Assembly (NCBI GenBank): GCA_035771175.1 | Contig: CM069598.1 | Location: forward strand, 10,814,668 to 10,878,667 | Direction: 5' to 3' | DNA: 64,000 nt | From: Paratinospora sagittata | Lineage: Eukaryota > Streptophyta > Magnoliopsida > Ranunculales > Menispermaceae | In this document: positions 24,868 to 48,744 of the stretch, in pieces | Layout: each line of letters opens with the position of its first letter | Numbering within the stretch: position 1 is the stretch's first letter | Translations under genes and position numbers: made by a program | Notes under the pieces: model-generated | What the model was told of the DNA's origin: nothing | The model's database searches: none | Seen by the model: only the letters and a program-made list of their open reading frames with translations

Positions 24868-24980
24868 TTGATATTGTAGTTGAGAGTTGTTGAATCGCCT
24901 TGAATCACACAATCAACGTGTGATTCAAGGCGATATTACTTAATTCAAAGTGATTCAACAACTCTCAATTACAATATCAA
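24868..24980. mobile_element. Foldback (MITE-like) element
   Basis: Two nested stems: outer arms 24868-24896 and 24952-24980 (29 bp, one mismatch), and inner arms 24894-24910 and 24918-24934 (17 bp, perfect, 7-base loop). Weaker symmetry extends outward to about 24826 and 25020. It has no coding content. Confidence 0.75.
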
Positions 24981-25673
24981 TAAAATATGTCAACAATGTG
25001 TTCCTTTAGCATTACCCTTTTTTAAAAACCCCACAATGTCCATTCCACTTTTTCCTTTCTATCTCTTTAAAACATTTGTCATGCTCGGTTACTCGTATAG
25101 GCATGGTTAAAATAAATTAATTCTATATATATTGATAAAACATATCCCTTGAGCTCTTTAATGATTGATCGCTTGAAATTAATAAAGATCATTTTCATCA
25201 TAATGAATATGACTGAAAATTATTTGATATCGAATTACTATATTTTTATGTAATTGATGTGCTTATGTATCTTACAAATTATACAAAGAACATAGATTAT
25301 ATTATATTTTTAAGTAACTTATTAGCTAGTAAGATACAACTTTACATCAAGTTGAAGCAATAAAATGATATATTTTCATATAACAAGTAATATGAATTTA
25401 TTTTATTCAAGAGCGTCAAGATTATAATTATTTGGATATGTAACAAGTTCAAAAAGTTTATTAAATAAACATGTTTTCTTGAAATCTATAAGCTATAAAA
25501 AGTGATGAAATTAATATGTAAAAATATGATCATGATGCATTATTCAAATCAATTTTTTTGCTAAAGTTTTGTCAATTGCAATATTTGTGGAGCCAATTTA
25601 CAATATTAGCATATAGAGATTGAAAGGTATTTGAAGCGTCAAGCTATTGAAGAAAATTCAATGATATCAATAT

Positions 25674-26171
25674 AAGGGGGAGAATTCTTATGAAGTGGAA
25701 TTATTTATTAATGCACTGTACTCTTTTTCTCTTAGCTAAGGTTTTATCACACTGAATTTTTCTTGCTAAGTTTTGAATGAGGCAATCCTAACAATATAAG
25801 ACTCAAATAGAATATTGTACTATTTTTCTTTTTAGATTTTTTTTCTCATTGTGTTTTTTTTAATAAGGTTTTAACGAGGCATATTCTCTATTTATGATAG
25901 TATTCAAAAAGAGAGTGTTATAAATATATTTGAATATCATTATAACCTCTAATTCATTACAAGAATTTTGTAATATATATATTAGTGTTGGATTTAATTT
26001 TATAATAACCAATAAAATTAATTTTTATAACCATTGAATTCATTAATATTATTAATGTAATTTAATCATTTATTATGACCATGAGCTTATATAAGAAGTT
26101 GTTTAGATTGCACTAGATATACAAATGACTTATATAAGTCTAAAATACCATGAAAATAAAATATTTTTTCA
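25674..26171 (+). mobile_element. Copia-like 3' end: polypurine tract and LTR
   Basis: A polypurine tract (AAGGGGGAG, 25674-25682) is followed by a sequence typical of plant Ty1/copia LTRs: CACTGTACTCTTTTTCTCTTAGC, a GTTTTATCnCACTG block, GAGGCAATC, and a GTTATAAATATATTTGA block, ending near TTTTTTCA at 26171. An inverted relative of this LTR lies at 27435-27870. No pol frame survives. Confidence 0.6.
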
Positions 26172-27434
26172 GTTTGCCTCTTGTCTCCCATGGTTGCTTC
26201 CATTTCTTCTATTTGGACATCACAGAAGACCTAAACAACTTCTCCTGCCCAAAGTAAAGCTTAACTTTTTTTCTTTTCTTTTTTAATACTATTAGGTAGG
26301 GGTGACCAAAAAATAGAAATAAACGAAAATGGGTACGAACTACTTAATAGACATATAGCAATGTTCATATCTGTTTAGTTTTATAAATCAGATAGTCGTA
26401 TTTTGTCCGTATGTGGTAAACAGATATAGTATGTTTTTTTACTAAAAAGAAATTGTAATCTCGTGTTAATAGAGACGGAGAAGAATGAAGCAAAAGAAAA
26501 ATGAAAAAAAAAATTTAATAAATATAAATAAAAAAAGGTTCAACAATATAAGACATTGACTAATTAAATATATGTAATATATTTATTTACCCAGTGTATT
26601 AAGTAGGTACCGAGTATCTAGCTTTTAAAGCTCTTGTTTGAATTCGGCCTGATTTTTAATAGACTAATTTGTCTGTACTCGTTCTAAAGACAACTGGACA
26701 AAAGCGAACAAATGAATGTAGGCCCATTTTGCCACTCTTACTGTTAGGTGTCCAAGTTGTTGGGTAAATGTGGATTAAAATAATAGCTTTATATTAGATG
26801 TGAGCAAGTTTATTATATAAAGATAAAAGTTAAGATCTCATTAACTATTCTCATCAATGACAAAGATTTTTAAAGTAAAACGGCACATTTGGTTTAAAGA
26901 TAATTGAGTTGAAGATAATATCAGTATTAATTAAAGTCTTGATATACTTAACTGAGACACACATATGTCAATATGAAACACGTGCTATTGTCGTGAATAA
27001 CAGATATGGCTCCTCAGATGAAGTCCCGAAGCACAAAGGTTTTATGTTTGAATTTCAAAAGGAAGCTGATAATATAATTAAAAAAAAGAAAAAAAAAGTA
27101 TTCATATATAATGTATTTGAGAGACCAAAATATTTTTTGTTACCTAATACCTTTATGACGGTGTTTCAGATTTATAAAACTATGGGCAGCCCAATTTGTA
27201 GAATCGAAGTGCGCTTGTCAATGTAGTTGGTGGTTTAATGGATATTTATAAGATTTATATTCTCCTGCAAATTGTTGGAATTGATTAGAGTTGGGTTTGA
27301 ATAAGTCCAGTTTGATTGGATGAGTTGGAAATTCAGGAAGAATATTGATTTTGTTGTAAAATAAATTAATAACCATTATAAATAAATAAATATAAAAGAG
27401 ACATACTCGATAAAGAAATAAAGAAATGAAAAAA

Positions 27435-28220
27435 TATTTTATTTTTATGATATTTTAGACTTATATAAGTTTTTTATACATCTAGTGCAATCTAAGCTCA
27501 TGGTCATAACAAATGATTAAATTACATTAACAATATTAATAAATTTAATGGTTATAAAAATTAATTTCATTGGTTATTACAAAATTAAATCCAACACTAA
27601 TATAGATGTTACAAAATTCTTGTAACGAATTAGAGGTTATCATGATATTCAAATATATTTATAACTTTCTCTTTTGAATACCATCCTACATATAGAATAT
27701 GCCTCGTTAAAACTTTATTAGAGAAAACTCAGTGAGAAAAAAAAAATCTATAAAGAAAAATAGTACAATATTCTCTTTGAGTCTTATATTGTTAAGATTG
27801 CCTCATTAAAAACTTTACAAGAAAAACTCAGTGGGATAAAACCCTAACTAAGAGAAAAAAAGTACAGCGCACTTGTCACACCCTGGGTTGCACAGCGTGC
27901 CCCTACCCAGGTGTGGGCGCACCCCCTCGGAGCGAACGCCTAAGCAATTATGGATCCATAATATTGACACATCTAGCCGAATTCGCGATACCCAACAGGG
28001 CCATAATATGAACATGCTCTATATATGTCTATTATATAAGTCGTTTGTATCCATTCCCGTTTATTTCTATTTTTTGGTCACCCCTACCTAATAGTATTAA
28101 AAAAGAAAAGAAAAAAAGTTGAGGTGTACTTTGGGCAAGAGAAGTTGCTTAGGTCTTCTGTGGTGTCCAAATAGAAGAAATGGAAGCAACCACGGGAGAC
28201 AAGAGGCGAACTGAAGACTT
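27435..28220 (-). mobile_element. Inverted partial copy of the copia-like unit and its flank
   Basis: 27435-27870 is the reverse complement of 25712-26165 with scattered mismatches, and 28010-28205 is the reverse complement of about 26170-26400. A GC-richer spacer (27876-28010, beginning TGTCACACCCTGGG) separates the two. The order is permuted relative to the left copy, so this is not a simple inverted duplication. Confidence 0.7.
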
Positions 28221-30042
28221 AATTGGTTGGATGGGATGACTGATGAGCGGTCGACACGACCCGTACGAGGATCCCAAATGGTTCATTGAAACGTCCTTAT
28301 TTTCCGCGTTTTGCCGACGTTTCAAATGAAGCGGTTGTTCACTGAACAGCAAACTAAAAACGCGTTAATTGACTTTATTCTATCCGAGTCACTCAGCGCC
28401 TAATGGTTCCGCACTACTGGATTCCCAATCACACCCTCCAATCAAATTACTGTTCTTTATCTTTTTTTTATCTTTTTTTTTTTTTTTTCTAATTTCACAA
28501 TAAATTAGTTAATTTCAATTAGGGAGCACTTCACATAGAATGCTAATTTTGGATACTTGTTTTAACCCTAAATATGGAAAAACCTTAAAAATAAACAATA
28601 CCATTTGTTTTATAAAATTAATGGAGGCACTCAGCTGGTAAACACGGGGTTAGTGTACTCGTAACATCAAGTTCTTTGGATCATTCTAATTTGTATGTAT
28701 TGAATAAATTCTAAGATGATTCAACAGAATTGGCGTTGGGAGTATACTAGCTGAGTCTCCTTAATACCATCCATCTTAGTGATAATTTTGAAACTTTTTA
28801 AGGAATATAATCTCATTCCACTTTTAGAATTATTCTATCAAATAGTATAGATTTAGGAATAACTAGTAAATATTATTTATGATATACTTGATTGTCATTC
28901 TTTACCATTTAACTAGCTACTGAATGGTAGATAAAGCAAATTACTTTACACTAAAGAAAGTAAAAATTTTAAAAATAAAACAAGTACTACATGCATTTCT
29001 ATCTAATTAAATTCTTTGATGGGTATAAACTAACTACTTATAATGTTAAAACCTATGAAAATTACCTTTTGTATGGCATTATATTAGTTTCTTTTATAAA
29101 AGAATATAATTTATTGTGACCTTTTTTTTTTTTTTGATTTTTCATGAGATGTCTCTACACACTTTTGAGTATAGAATTAGTATCCGTTTGAGATAAAAAT
29201 AGAATGATAGACCTCTTTTTTGATAAGAACGCCTTTAAAAACTAAACTCTAAAACTTATATACAATGACGATTTTAAAATTCAACTCGCTTCCACTGAAC
29301 CAACCACTCGTTGGTATTATGAACTCTTTTTCTTCTAAACATATTGCATGGTGGTAAAGATCTCACAAGAAAAAACAAGTTAAGCTTAATGTGATGTCAA
29401 AATCTTACCCTAAGCAGGAAAATTTATACATACATTACATAAATAAATAAAAAAGTCTTGAAAAAAAAAGGAAAAAATGGGAAAAACAAAACAAAACAAA
29501 AAGAGGAGTAATTTGTCATTAAACAGTAGGAACGTGGAAAATGCATGCTAGGAGAAGAGGATTTGAAAAGTAAAAATGAATTATTACATAAGACAGAGTA
29601 GATTATTTTTTTCTTCTATTTAAAAAAAGATGACCAGCGAGACAACAAACGCGTGAATCCATCTTGCACGTGTCCGATTGGAAGGCGTTTTTCATCTCTT
29701 CTCTCTCTCTTCTTCCTTCCTAGATCCTCTCTCTTACTTTCTTCTCTCAAGTCTCAGCCATTTTTCTCTTGACAACTTCAAGACCCAAAAATTTTATCAT
29801 CAATCTGATCAATTCCCTCACAAAATCATCTCAAAACCCTAAAATCTCATCTGGGTATCTCTCAAAGTCCCTCCTTTCTAAAGCCCCATGTTCAATTCTC
29901 CTCTAACCTCTATTCCTTTACCTCTTCATCAAAATCTCAAAAACCAGCTTCACCACTGACCTCCGATCTCTCTCAAGATCTTAAAAATCCAAACTTGTTT
30001 CATTTCATCTGCCTTTCTTCCCAAATCTGTCTTGTTATTGAC
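28221..30042. other. Upstream region and 5' leader of the CDPK gene
   Basis: No coding sequence is supported before 30043. A TATTTAAAA motif is at 29617-29625, an ACGCGT core (CGCG box, a CAMTA-type site) at 29650-29655, and CACGTGTC (G-box/ABRE-like) at 29667-29674. A CT-rich tract at 29695-29750, typical of plant 5' leaders, follows. The likely leader is about 350 bases. A calcium-regulated factor site before a calcium-regulated kinase is suggestive but unproven. Confidence 0.5.
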
Positions 30043-41734
<11,692 letters not shown>

Positions 41735-43200
41735 TTCTAACGATAGCCATCCTTTTTCTTGCAACCAATGATAACATTGTCTTGATGAACTTGGCATAAG
41801 GGACCTCATGATCAATTAAGAGCGTATCTAAGGACTAGGAGCATTGGCTTTGCAGGTATAAGGTTTGGCTTGTGGTATATCATTTCAGTGTGTATTTTCG
41901 ATCGATCTGTGCCCCCACTTCTTTGTTATAAAAAATGGAGGAAATTTAAAGGAGATGGCTAATTTGCTTTATCTTGTGTCAATTTGTAGTTCTTTGGCCA
42001 TATATGGTATGCATGTTTGTTTAATTTTCAGGAAATCTGTACTTGTACTTTTCACATCCAAACATGTTTACAAACTTGTGTGCAAGTGAATCCCTTGAGT
42101 TCCTTTTCTTTTTTCTATCTTTCTTTCTCTCTCTCTCTTTCATGAGAAGACCATTTGCAATTAAGGCTGCTAGTATTATCCTTTTCTTGTGCAAACTTTC
42201 CTGTAAATATAATTTGCAGTTGGTTGCAAACACACCAATATATGGTGATTCATGAATCAGAGGCGGATTGCTTGATCACTACCAAAATGTTGCAACTGGA
42301 AGAAAGTTTACATATTTTCTTGAAATGATTAAACTGCTGGTACAGTACTAATCATGATTTTCTACTTATGCAAAAAACTTGAATTAAGAGGACCTTTGTC
42401 TCGTCAAGGGCTTCAATTTAATCATGTTATAATTTATAGGTTATTTCCTAACTAATATTTGCTTAGATGATAAAATCCTAGATCCACAGTTGCTGAAACA
42501 TACCAATTTATCAGTAACTGGATGTGTGGTCCATGTTAAGTTCTACATTTGAGTTATGAAATTATCGTCATCATCTAAACTTTATTCCATATATTGAGGT
42601 CTGCAAGATGTGTCTTATTCTGCAGTTTTATGTTGTGGCTTTATTGGTTAGGACCTACTAAACTACTAAGCATAATTAATTAGGCCAGGGTTTGCATGTT
42701 AATTAAACAAAAAAGCGTCCAGAGAGATACGTTTTTTGCTGTAACATTTGATTGTTTGATAGAATCCAGTGGGCTTGACCAAACATACTGAGTTTCTGAG
42801 AATTCTGCTCCGGAATAGGTTATTCAAGAAGACATACACTCATGTGCCTATACACATTTATGTGAGTTAAAACAATTACTTAGTATCTCTCTTCTAAAGT
42901 TTGGAATGGTCAAGAGCAATAGAACACACTGTATCAAGGTGTAAACTTCTGTGATTCATTTTGGGAAAAAAAAACTTCTGGGAACCAGCTCTAGCTTATC
43001 CTGAAGAGCATTCTTTGGAATGTTTAGGTTTTGGTACAGATTATGGCAGGAAGGGGAGTTGCTTTATCAAAAAAATGAAGTGACTTGTGATACATTAGGG
43101 GTACGCTTCTTTGATCATTTTCTGCAACACACATTTTTACTCTCTTGTATTTTTTTTTTTAAAGGATGCAAGTGCTTTGTTTTTTCAATAATCAAGGAGA
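41735..43200. other. 3' untranslated region of CDPK and intergenic DNA
   Basis: The first 300 or so bases are probably the CDPK 3' leader. The remainder is AT-rich, with a CT-rich tract near 42105-42140, and holds no recognisable gene. Confidence 0.6.
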
Positions 43201-44095
43201 AGTTTGAAAGGAAAGGTTTATAAGACTGCTATTAGGCCAGCCAGAAGCAACACATTAACAAACTAAGTGTGATCGCAATATGAATGTCAAGATAGATATA
43301 TGGTAATATATTAAAAGATAAAATTAAAAATGAACATATTTGAGAAATGATAAGAGCAGCCTCAAATGGAAATAAAATGAGAAATGCCCATTAAAAACTG
43401 GTTTGGATGCATACAAAGACCTTTAGATGCCCCATTAACAGTACATGGTGAAGATAGAGGTAGAGAAAGACTATTTTTTTTATTTATTTATTTAGCAGAA
43501 ACAAGAGCTGAAATTTATTAATGATTAAAACTGTAGGAGGCCTATGTGGCACCAGATGTGCAACCACAAGGAACCAGACCAAGTATACAAAAAGCCAAAA
43601 TAAAAAATAAGACCCAAACAGCTAGCCCACCCCTAAACCAGATGTACATTCTAACCATAGCTGGAAATGATAGAGATATGGGAGGGAGACATGCTGTCCT
43701 CTAGACAATTGGGAGAAGAAAATCTCCCACCTGAAAAGTTAACCCATTTATCCCAAATCCAACGCGCATAAGTGCAATTCAAGAAGATATGATCTGGAGA
43801 CTCTCCATCCTGGTAGCAGAATAAACAGCACTGAGGGGACAAACATGTGTTAGTTAGTCTTCTCTGAAACATACCCATAGTGTTAAGTCTCCTGTGTGCT
43901 AGAAACCAGCCAAACACTAACTTTAGAGGTATAGAAAGACTAAAAATAATCAGGACAGAGATACTTAAAGAAAGATATAACTACTTATAATATAAATGTC
44001 AACTTAGGTCTTGATAGAAGGGAGTGGAGGAAGTAGATTCGCACATCCAACCCGGGCAACTCTAGGAAAAAGGTTTGTTGAGTTGAGTGTAAGAA
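43201..44095 (+). mobile_element. Old LINE tail, interrupted by a younger LINE
   Basis: 43201-43473 and 43925-44095 read as one decayed LINE C-terminus of the same type as at 30950 and 37060 (KMSVAEMRM-like start, a LVWMHTKTFRCP-like middle, REWRKxIRTSN-like end). The two parts are separated by the insertion at 43474-43924. Confidence 0.75.
43474..43924 (-). mobile_element. 5'-truncated LINE nested in the older LINE tail
   Basis: On the minus strand it encodes a zinc-binding RT domain (FGWFLAHRRLNTMGMFQRRL, CLFCYQDGESPDHIFLNC, WIWDKW), then non-coding 3' sequence and a poly(A) run. It is flanked by an 18-bp target duplication with one mismatch: AGAGGTAGAGAAAGACTA at 43456-43473 and AGAGGTATAGAAAGACTA at 43925-43942. 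Confidence 0.93.
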
Positions 44096-44843
44096 AGGAG
44101 AAGCCTGGGTCTATTTGGGTGTATATTGTTTAGCTGGTTAGGCACTAATCTACATTAGTTATTAGAGGGGATGAGGCCATGACTCAGTTGAAATCTTTTA
44201 TAGGATTGGTATCATTCTCCAGTAGACTTTAAATGAAAGAGTTAATTGTTTTTTCTTGGCTTAAGCTCTAATAAATTCCATGTTTGCAGTAAGAAAACGA
44301 GCCTTAGAATTTGTTGAGCTCCTCAGACTGATCTAGCATCTGAACTTAGAGTCTATATATCTTCACAAAAATGCCTAGTCCCATGTTTCCACCTTACATA
44401 TGCTCATGCCAATGTGGTATTGGTTCCTGTGCCTATATGTATTGTTGCCCTAGCTTATCATCTTCCTGATTGGACTCAACTATTCATTTTTTCGATGTGC
44501 TTCTTGGGATAAATTAGGCCTCAAGGTTCCTTCTAATATGATAACTAACAAAACCATGAATTAGAGGGGCTTTTGTAGTTCAATGTCCAGATAAAACTTA
44601 CATTATAGATTGATTATGATTTTCATTTTATATATTTTTTTTATTTGGATTGTTTAATTATTTTTGGGTTGTTATTCAGTTAGGAGTTTAGATAAGATTA
44701 GGTATATTTGAGCTTCCTAATTGAGTTAAGAAGTGTTGATATGAGTTATAAATAATTTAGTTTGTAATTTGTGAAAACACTGATTGATTGATGAAATTGA
44801 AATCCTTGTTCTCCCCTTTCTCTCTTGGCGCCGCCATTACCTA
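44096..44843. other. Intergenic DNA
   Basis: AT-rich and without a supported gene or clear repeat. Confidence 0.55.
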
Positions 44844-45051
44844 GGCCCTGTTTGTTTGTGATTTGTATACAGTTTTCTGTATCCCAAAATCTGAAAACAC
44901 AAAAAAATGTGTTTAGTTGGTTAAATTTGAAAACAACTTTTTATGATTTTACTTAAAAAACAACATATTGTCTAAAAACAATAAAAAGTTGGTTTCCAAA
45001 TTTTCATTTTTGGATTGTATCCCTGTTTTCAAAGCGCAAACCAAACACAGC
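44844..45051. mobile_element. Tourist-like (PIF/Harbinger) MITE
   Basis: About 208 bp with imperfect inverted ends (GGCCCTGTTTGTTTG at the left; CAAACCAAACACAGC at the right) and a CTA at both edges (44841-44843 and 45052-45054) that fits a 3-bp target duplication. It is non-coding, with an A/T-rich centre. Confidence 0.7.
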
Positions 45052-45117
45052 CTACGAGATGAACGTGTCTTTAGATGATTTCAGTTATAGGTTAACATTC
45101 AGAAGTAGGTTCTCAAT

Positions 45118-45480
45118 TCCTTATGGTTGGAGTGTAATAATAGAATTTTTAAGAATCAAGCCCAAAGGGAGGCGCAACTGTGGGAGATTATAAAGATGGT
45201 GGCTAGCTCTTGGGTGTTCTCATCAAGTTGGAATTCTGGGTTCTCTCCATCTCGGATTGGATGTTGGGTTGGGATAGATGTTTACATCTTGGGAATGAGG
45301 TGCGATACGATCAGTATAGATTGGGAGGGACTTTCCCTTTGTAAATTTTGGTAGAACTATGCACTTCTTGTGCATATTATTACAATGTGTATGTCTTGAT
45401 AAATATTACTTAATAAAAAATTATCTTTGTTTCTGTTCAAAAAAAAAAAAGAAAAAAAAGAAAAAAAGAAAAAAAAGAAA
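45118..45480 (+). mobile_element. Severely 5'-truncated LINE with poly(A) tail
   Basis: It begins inside the tail ORF (ECNNRIFKNQAQREAQLWEI, VASSW), includes the 3' end and a long A-rich tail with interspersed G. It is flanked by a perfect 17-bp target duplication AGAAGTAGGTTCTCAAT at 45101-45117 and 45481-45497. Only 363 bp were inserted. Confidence 0.95.
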
Positions 45481-45497
45481 AGAAGTAGGTTCTCAAT

Positions 45498-46734
45498 AAA
45501 TTAGCAGTGAAAGAACAGATACATTTCAAACTCAAAGTCGGTGAGACAAGGGCTCCATTTGAAATAGGTCCCACAAGAAAATAATATCATAAAGACAATA
45601 TTCTTACTTTGACATCATATTTTAATCTTTATTAGGACCACAAGACGTAGTAAATTGATAATTCATGCTGCAACCAAAGCTCATCAAGTGCTGTCCATGG
45701 CTGCATTTTACCTCATTAACTTTATTTGATTCTTGCTTGATAAGGTTTACAAAAAGCTTCCACTAATGTACTTCAGCATTAGTGGTTTCCATTGCTACAT
45801 ATGTTCCTTATCTTATTTACTAGACTTGCATCTTGCTTGATAAGGATGATATAACAAGCTTCCAGTTATGTGCTTCAGCTTCTCATTTAGAACTGAAACC
45901 AAACTAGATAAATTTGGAGCCATTTGAATTGCAAATCTTGAATCTTATCCCAAAGGTAAAAACTGCAAAACTCAACAATTATGGACCATTATATCTAAGA
46001 TGTCAAGACAGTACTTGGGTGTAACTTCTTGTTATATACTTAGAATTTTGTGATTCACACAAGCTTTTCTTAAATCACCTTCCTCATCTCCTCATCTTTT
46101 CTAAATTTTGCATAAATTTCCTATCCCACCAAAAATTAAATAGTACCTCAATAATTTATTTAGGCTTAGATCATGATTCAGCCCTTTTTTTTAATTTTTT
46201 TTTTAATTGTCATTCTTCACCCTTTTTCTAATTAGAGCTCATTCCTTCATTTCTTTTTGTTTTGTGTGATAATCAATCTAATTCTAAGAACCTACATGCT
46301 ATATTTCTTTTCTGGCATAAATGAAATACCTTTTTCTTGGATTCCAAGGCCGTGAACATGCTTCCATCATTCCTTTAGATAGAAAGATAACCACCGACAG
46401 AGGAAGTGCACAATTCATCATCAAACATCACTTTCATAGTCCAACAATGTACACCATCATCACCACCACCATACATACCATACCATACCATACCATACAT
46501 CATGCCTCCCTCAACAAATCCCCGTCACCACCACATAAAACCCATCTTGAAGCGAAATAAGAAAGCTGCAACTAACATCAACAGAACCACCACCACCATC
46601 ATTGGTATTGGCATAACACATTCACTAAAACAAAGCTACCCACTAAATAAAATAAAAAAAAAAAACCCATCTTATTCTACTACTTTTTTCTTCAAATTGA
46701 AATTAGATAGATTTATTAATAGTAATGCCTCTAG
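45498..46734. other. Intergenic DNA and 3' region of the peroxidase gene
   Basis: No gene is supported. A short ATACC pentanucleotide run lies at about 46478-46498. The part nearest 46734 should be the peroxidase 3' untranslated region, which is C/A-rich with CCACCATCA-type tracts on the plus strand. Confidence 0.55.
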
Positions 46735-48663
46735 TTAGTGGAGCTTGTTGGCAAGATTGCATTGCTTTCTGATCTCACCCTTGGTACCAGTGAGAGGATT
46801 GTTCTCAGAGAGAATTGTGATGGCTCTTGAGAACTCTTCGGCCCAGTATTCTGAGCTCTTTGCCATCTTCTTGACATAATTTTTGGTCCTCTTGTCAATG
46901 GCAAGCTGGTGATCTACCATCATCAGCCCCTTGTTGTCCAAGACGTTCCTGTAGTAGTTGTTGTCGAGCTTCATCGGCGTGCCACGATCGTTCCTCACAT
47001 ATTGGACAGCCTTCGGGTCGGGGATTGGATCCGGGCACTTCTTGAGCATGTGCTCAACATGGTCTGGGTTCAGCTCAGGATCCACCTCTGGGTATAATCT
47101 GTGAACAAGCTTCACACAGTGTGTCCTTCCCACACTGTGAGCTCCTGCATATATATGCGAAAGGAAATTTAAAATATGAAAAAAAAAATAAAAAACCTAA
47201 ACTCAACTAGATGGGTGGATTACATAAATTCATTTCATCATTGAACTCCATGAAGCATTAAATTTATTGTATTACAAATAACTAAATCTTTCTTAATTAT
47301 TTCTGTCTGCCTAATTAAAAGTCTTCCTTTATGAGAGAAATGCTTTGGAAGACTCTAAACGTGTACTCCATGCCCATGTCACTTGGATCAACAATTCATG
47401 CTAATATAAGGGACTCCGGTGTTTGAATACAGAGTCACATATATTGGGTGGATCCATGCTGAATAGTCTCTCTATCAGGGTCTTAACTATAATATTATAC
47501 ATTCTTGTATCTAGGGAAGGATGTTGGAAGTGATGATGCATGTATCATCCTTAGCTACTATGATGATGAACATGCATGTGATTTTTCATCGTAACATCAT
47601 GTAACCTACTACTTTAATTGTGTCTGTACATGTGCCCATATGGAGGCATTAAGCATGCAAAAAATAGTGTATATATATACCTAGCAAGGCAACAACTCCA
47701 GAGGTGTCAATGCCTATGGCTCCAAATCTTTCCAGAACAACAGAGATGCTCTCATTGTGGTCTGGGAGGTACTGCTCAAGCAAATCTGCACGGCTCCTTC
47801 TACCATCCCTTCTTCCTGTCTTAAGTGGGATGTAAGGTCCACCAAGCTGTAGCAAAAACCATAAACAAAACAGAGATTTAAGTTAAAGCACAGAAACACT
47901 ATGTTCATGCAGAGAAACAAAAACTCTACACTGAAAAACATTTACAAGTTAGATATAAAAGAAGATAAATCCAACATAAAGGTTAAAAAATAAACAAAAA
48001 TTAAGTTAGAAGTACAGAAACCCAGAAAAAGAACAAAGAAAAAAGAAGATGATGATGATGAAACCTAAAGAATTAGCAGTTTTGTAGACTATAAGTGTGT
48101 GTGTGTGTGTGTGTTTTCTAAGTACCGCGACGATGCCATCTCGACCAGAGAGCACAAGGATATCAGCACAAGAAACGACTCCAGGGCATTCCCTTTCAAC
48201 AGCTTCTTTAATGTCTTCAAGATATCTGAAGTTCCTCATGCCAAAGCTCCTGTCTGTCTCCTTCTCAGACAATTCTCTCCTTGTTGAATCCAGCAGAAGT
48301 GAAGCATCACAAGACTATACCCACCAAGGAAAAATTGCAGATAAACAAGAAAAAAAAAACCCATTAACAACATATCCAAAAAAAGTGAAGAAGAATTATG
48401 CAAAAAAAAAAAAAAAAAAGTTTGGGGCTTACTTCAACAGCACAATCATGGAAGATATTCCTCAGCCATGAGAATGCAGTGTTTTTGTGGCGTTTGTAGA
48501 GAAGCTTGACTTGTTCTCTGATGATTTCCTCAGCTTGTGGGCATGTTTCCTTGTAAAAGTTCATAACAAGGCCTGGGCTCTCCTCATTCTCTGCAAAAGC
48601 AATTGCTGAGAGAGCAAAGAGAGCACCAAAGAAGAAAACGAAGAGAGCTTTGGAGGAACCCAT
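46735..48663 (-). CDS. PRX42: Class III peroxidase, PRX42 type
   Basis: Four exons (48663-48433, 48314-48126, 47846-47681, 47144-46735) give 331 residues; intron phases are 0, 0 and 1. Residues 1-24 form a signal peptide, so the enzyme is secreted. The catalytic Arg68 and distal His72 lie in WLRNIFHDC, the proximal heme-ligand His198 in LLGAHSVGRTHC. The eight conserved disulfide cysteines are all present. VESCDASLLLDSTRRELSEK, LKTGRRDG, PDHNESISVVLE, VDHQLA and GEIRKQCNLANK match what I know of Arabidopsis peroxidase 42 closely. Class III peroxidases use hydrogen peroxide to oxidise phenolics in walls; PRX42 relatives are expressed broadly and at high level. The start MGSSKALF was preferred to an in-frame upstream Met because it gives a normal signal peptide. 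Confidence 0.96.
48095..48114. repeat. (TG)n microsatellite in peroxidase intron 2
   Basis: Ten TG units lie just beyond the donor site of exon 2 (48125), on the intron side. Confidence 0.95.
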
Positions 48664-48732
48664 TTTTTTTTTTCTCAGCTTCTCCAAAAGATCAGTGGTG
48701 ATCTTGCTCTTCCTTCTCCCTACTTCAGTTCT

Positions 48733-48740
48733 TAAATAAT
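48733..48740 (-). promoter_or_regulatory. TATA-like box of the peroxidase gene
   Basis: On the minus strand an ATTATTTAAG stretch lies about 70 bases upstream of the start codon, a normal position for a TATA box with a short leader. Confidence 0.4.
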
Positions 48741-48744
48741 GCAA

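Noticed and set aside
28149..28352. 67-residue minus-strand frame
   Set aside because: Part of it is segment B of the inverted copia-like unit; no protein family is recognisable.
46321..46738. Two overlapping plus-strand frames beside the peroxidase gene
   Set aside because: Composed of CAC/ACC and ATACC repeats in the probable 3' untranslated region of the minus-strand gene.
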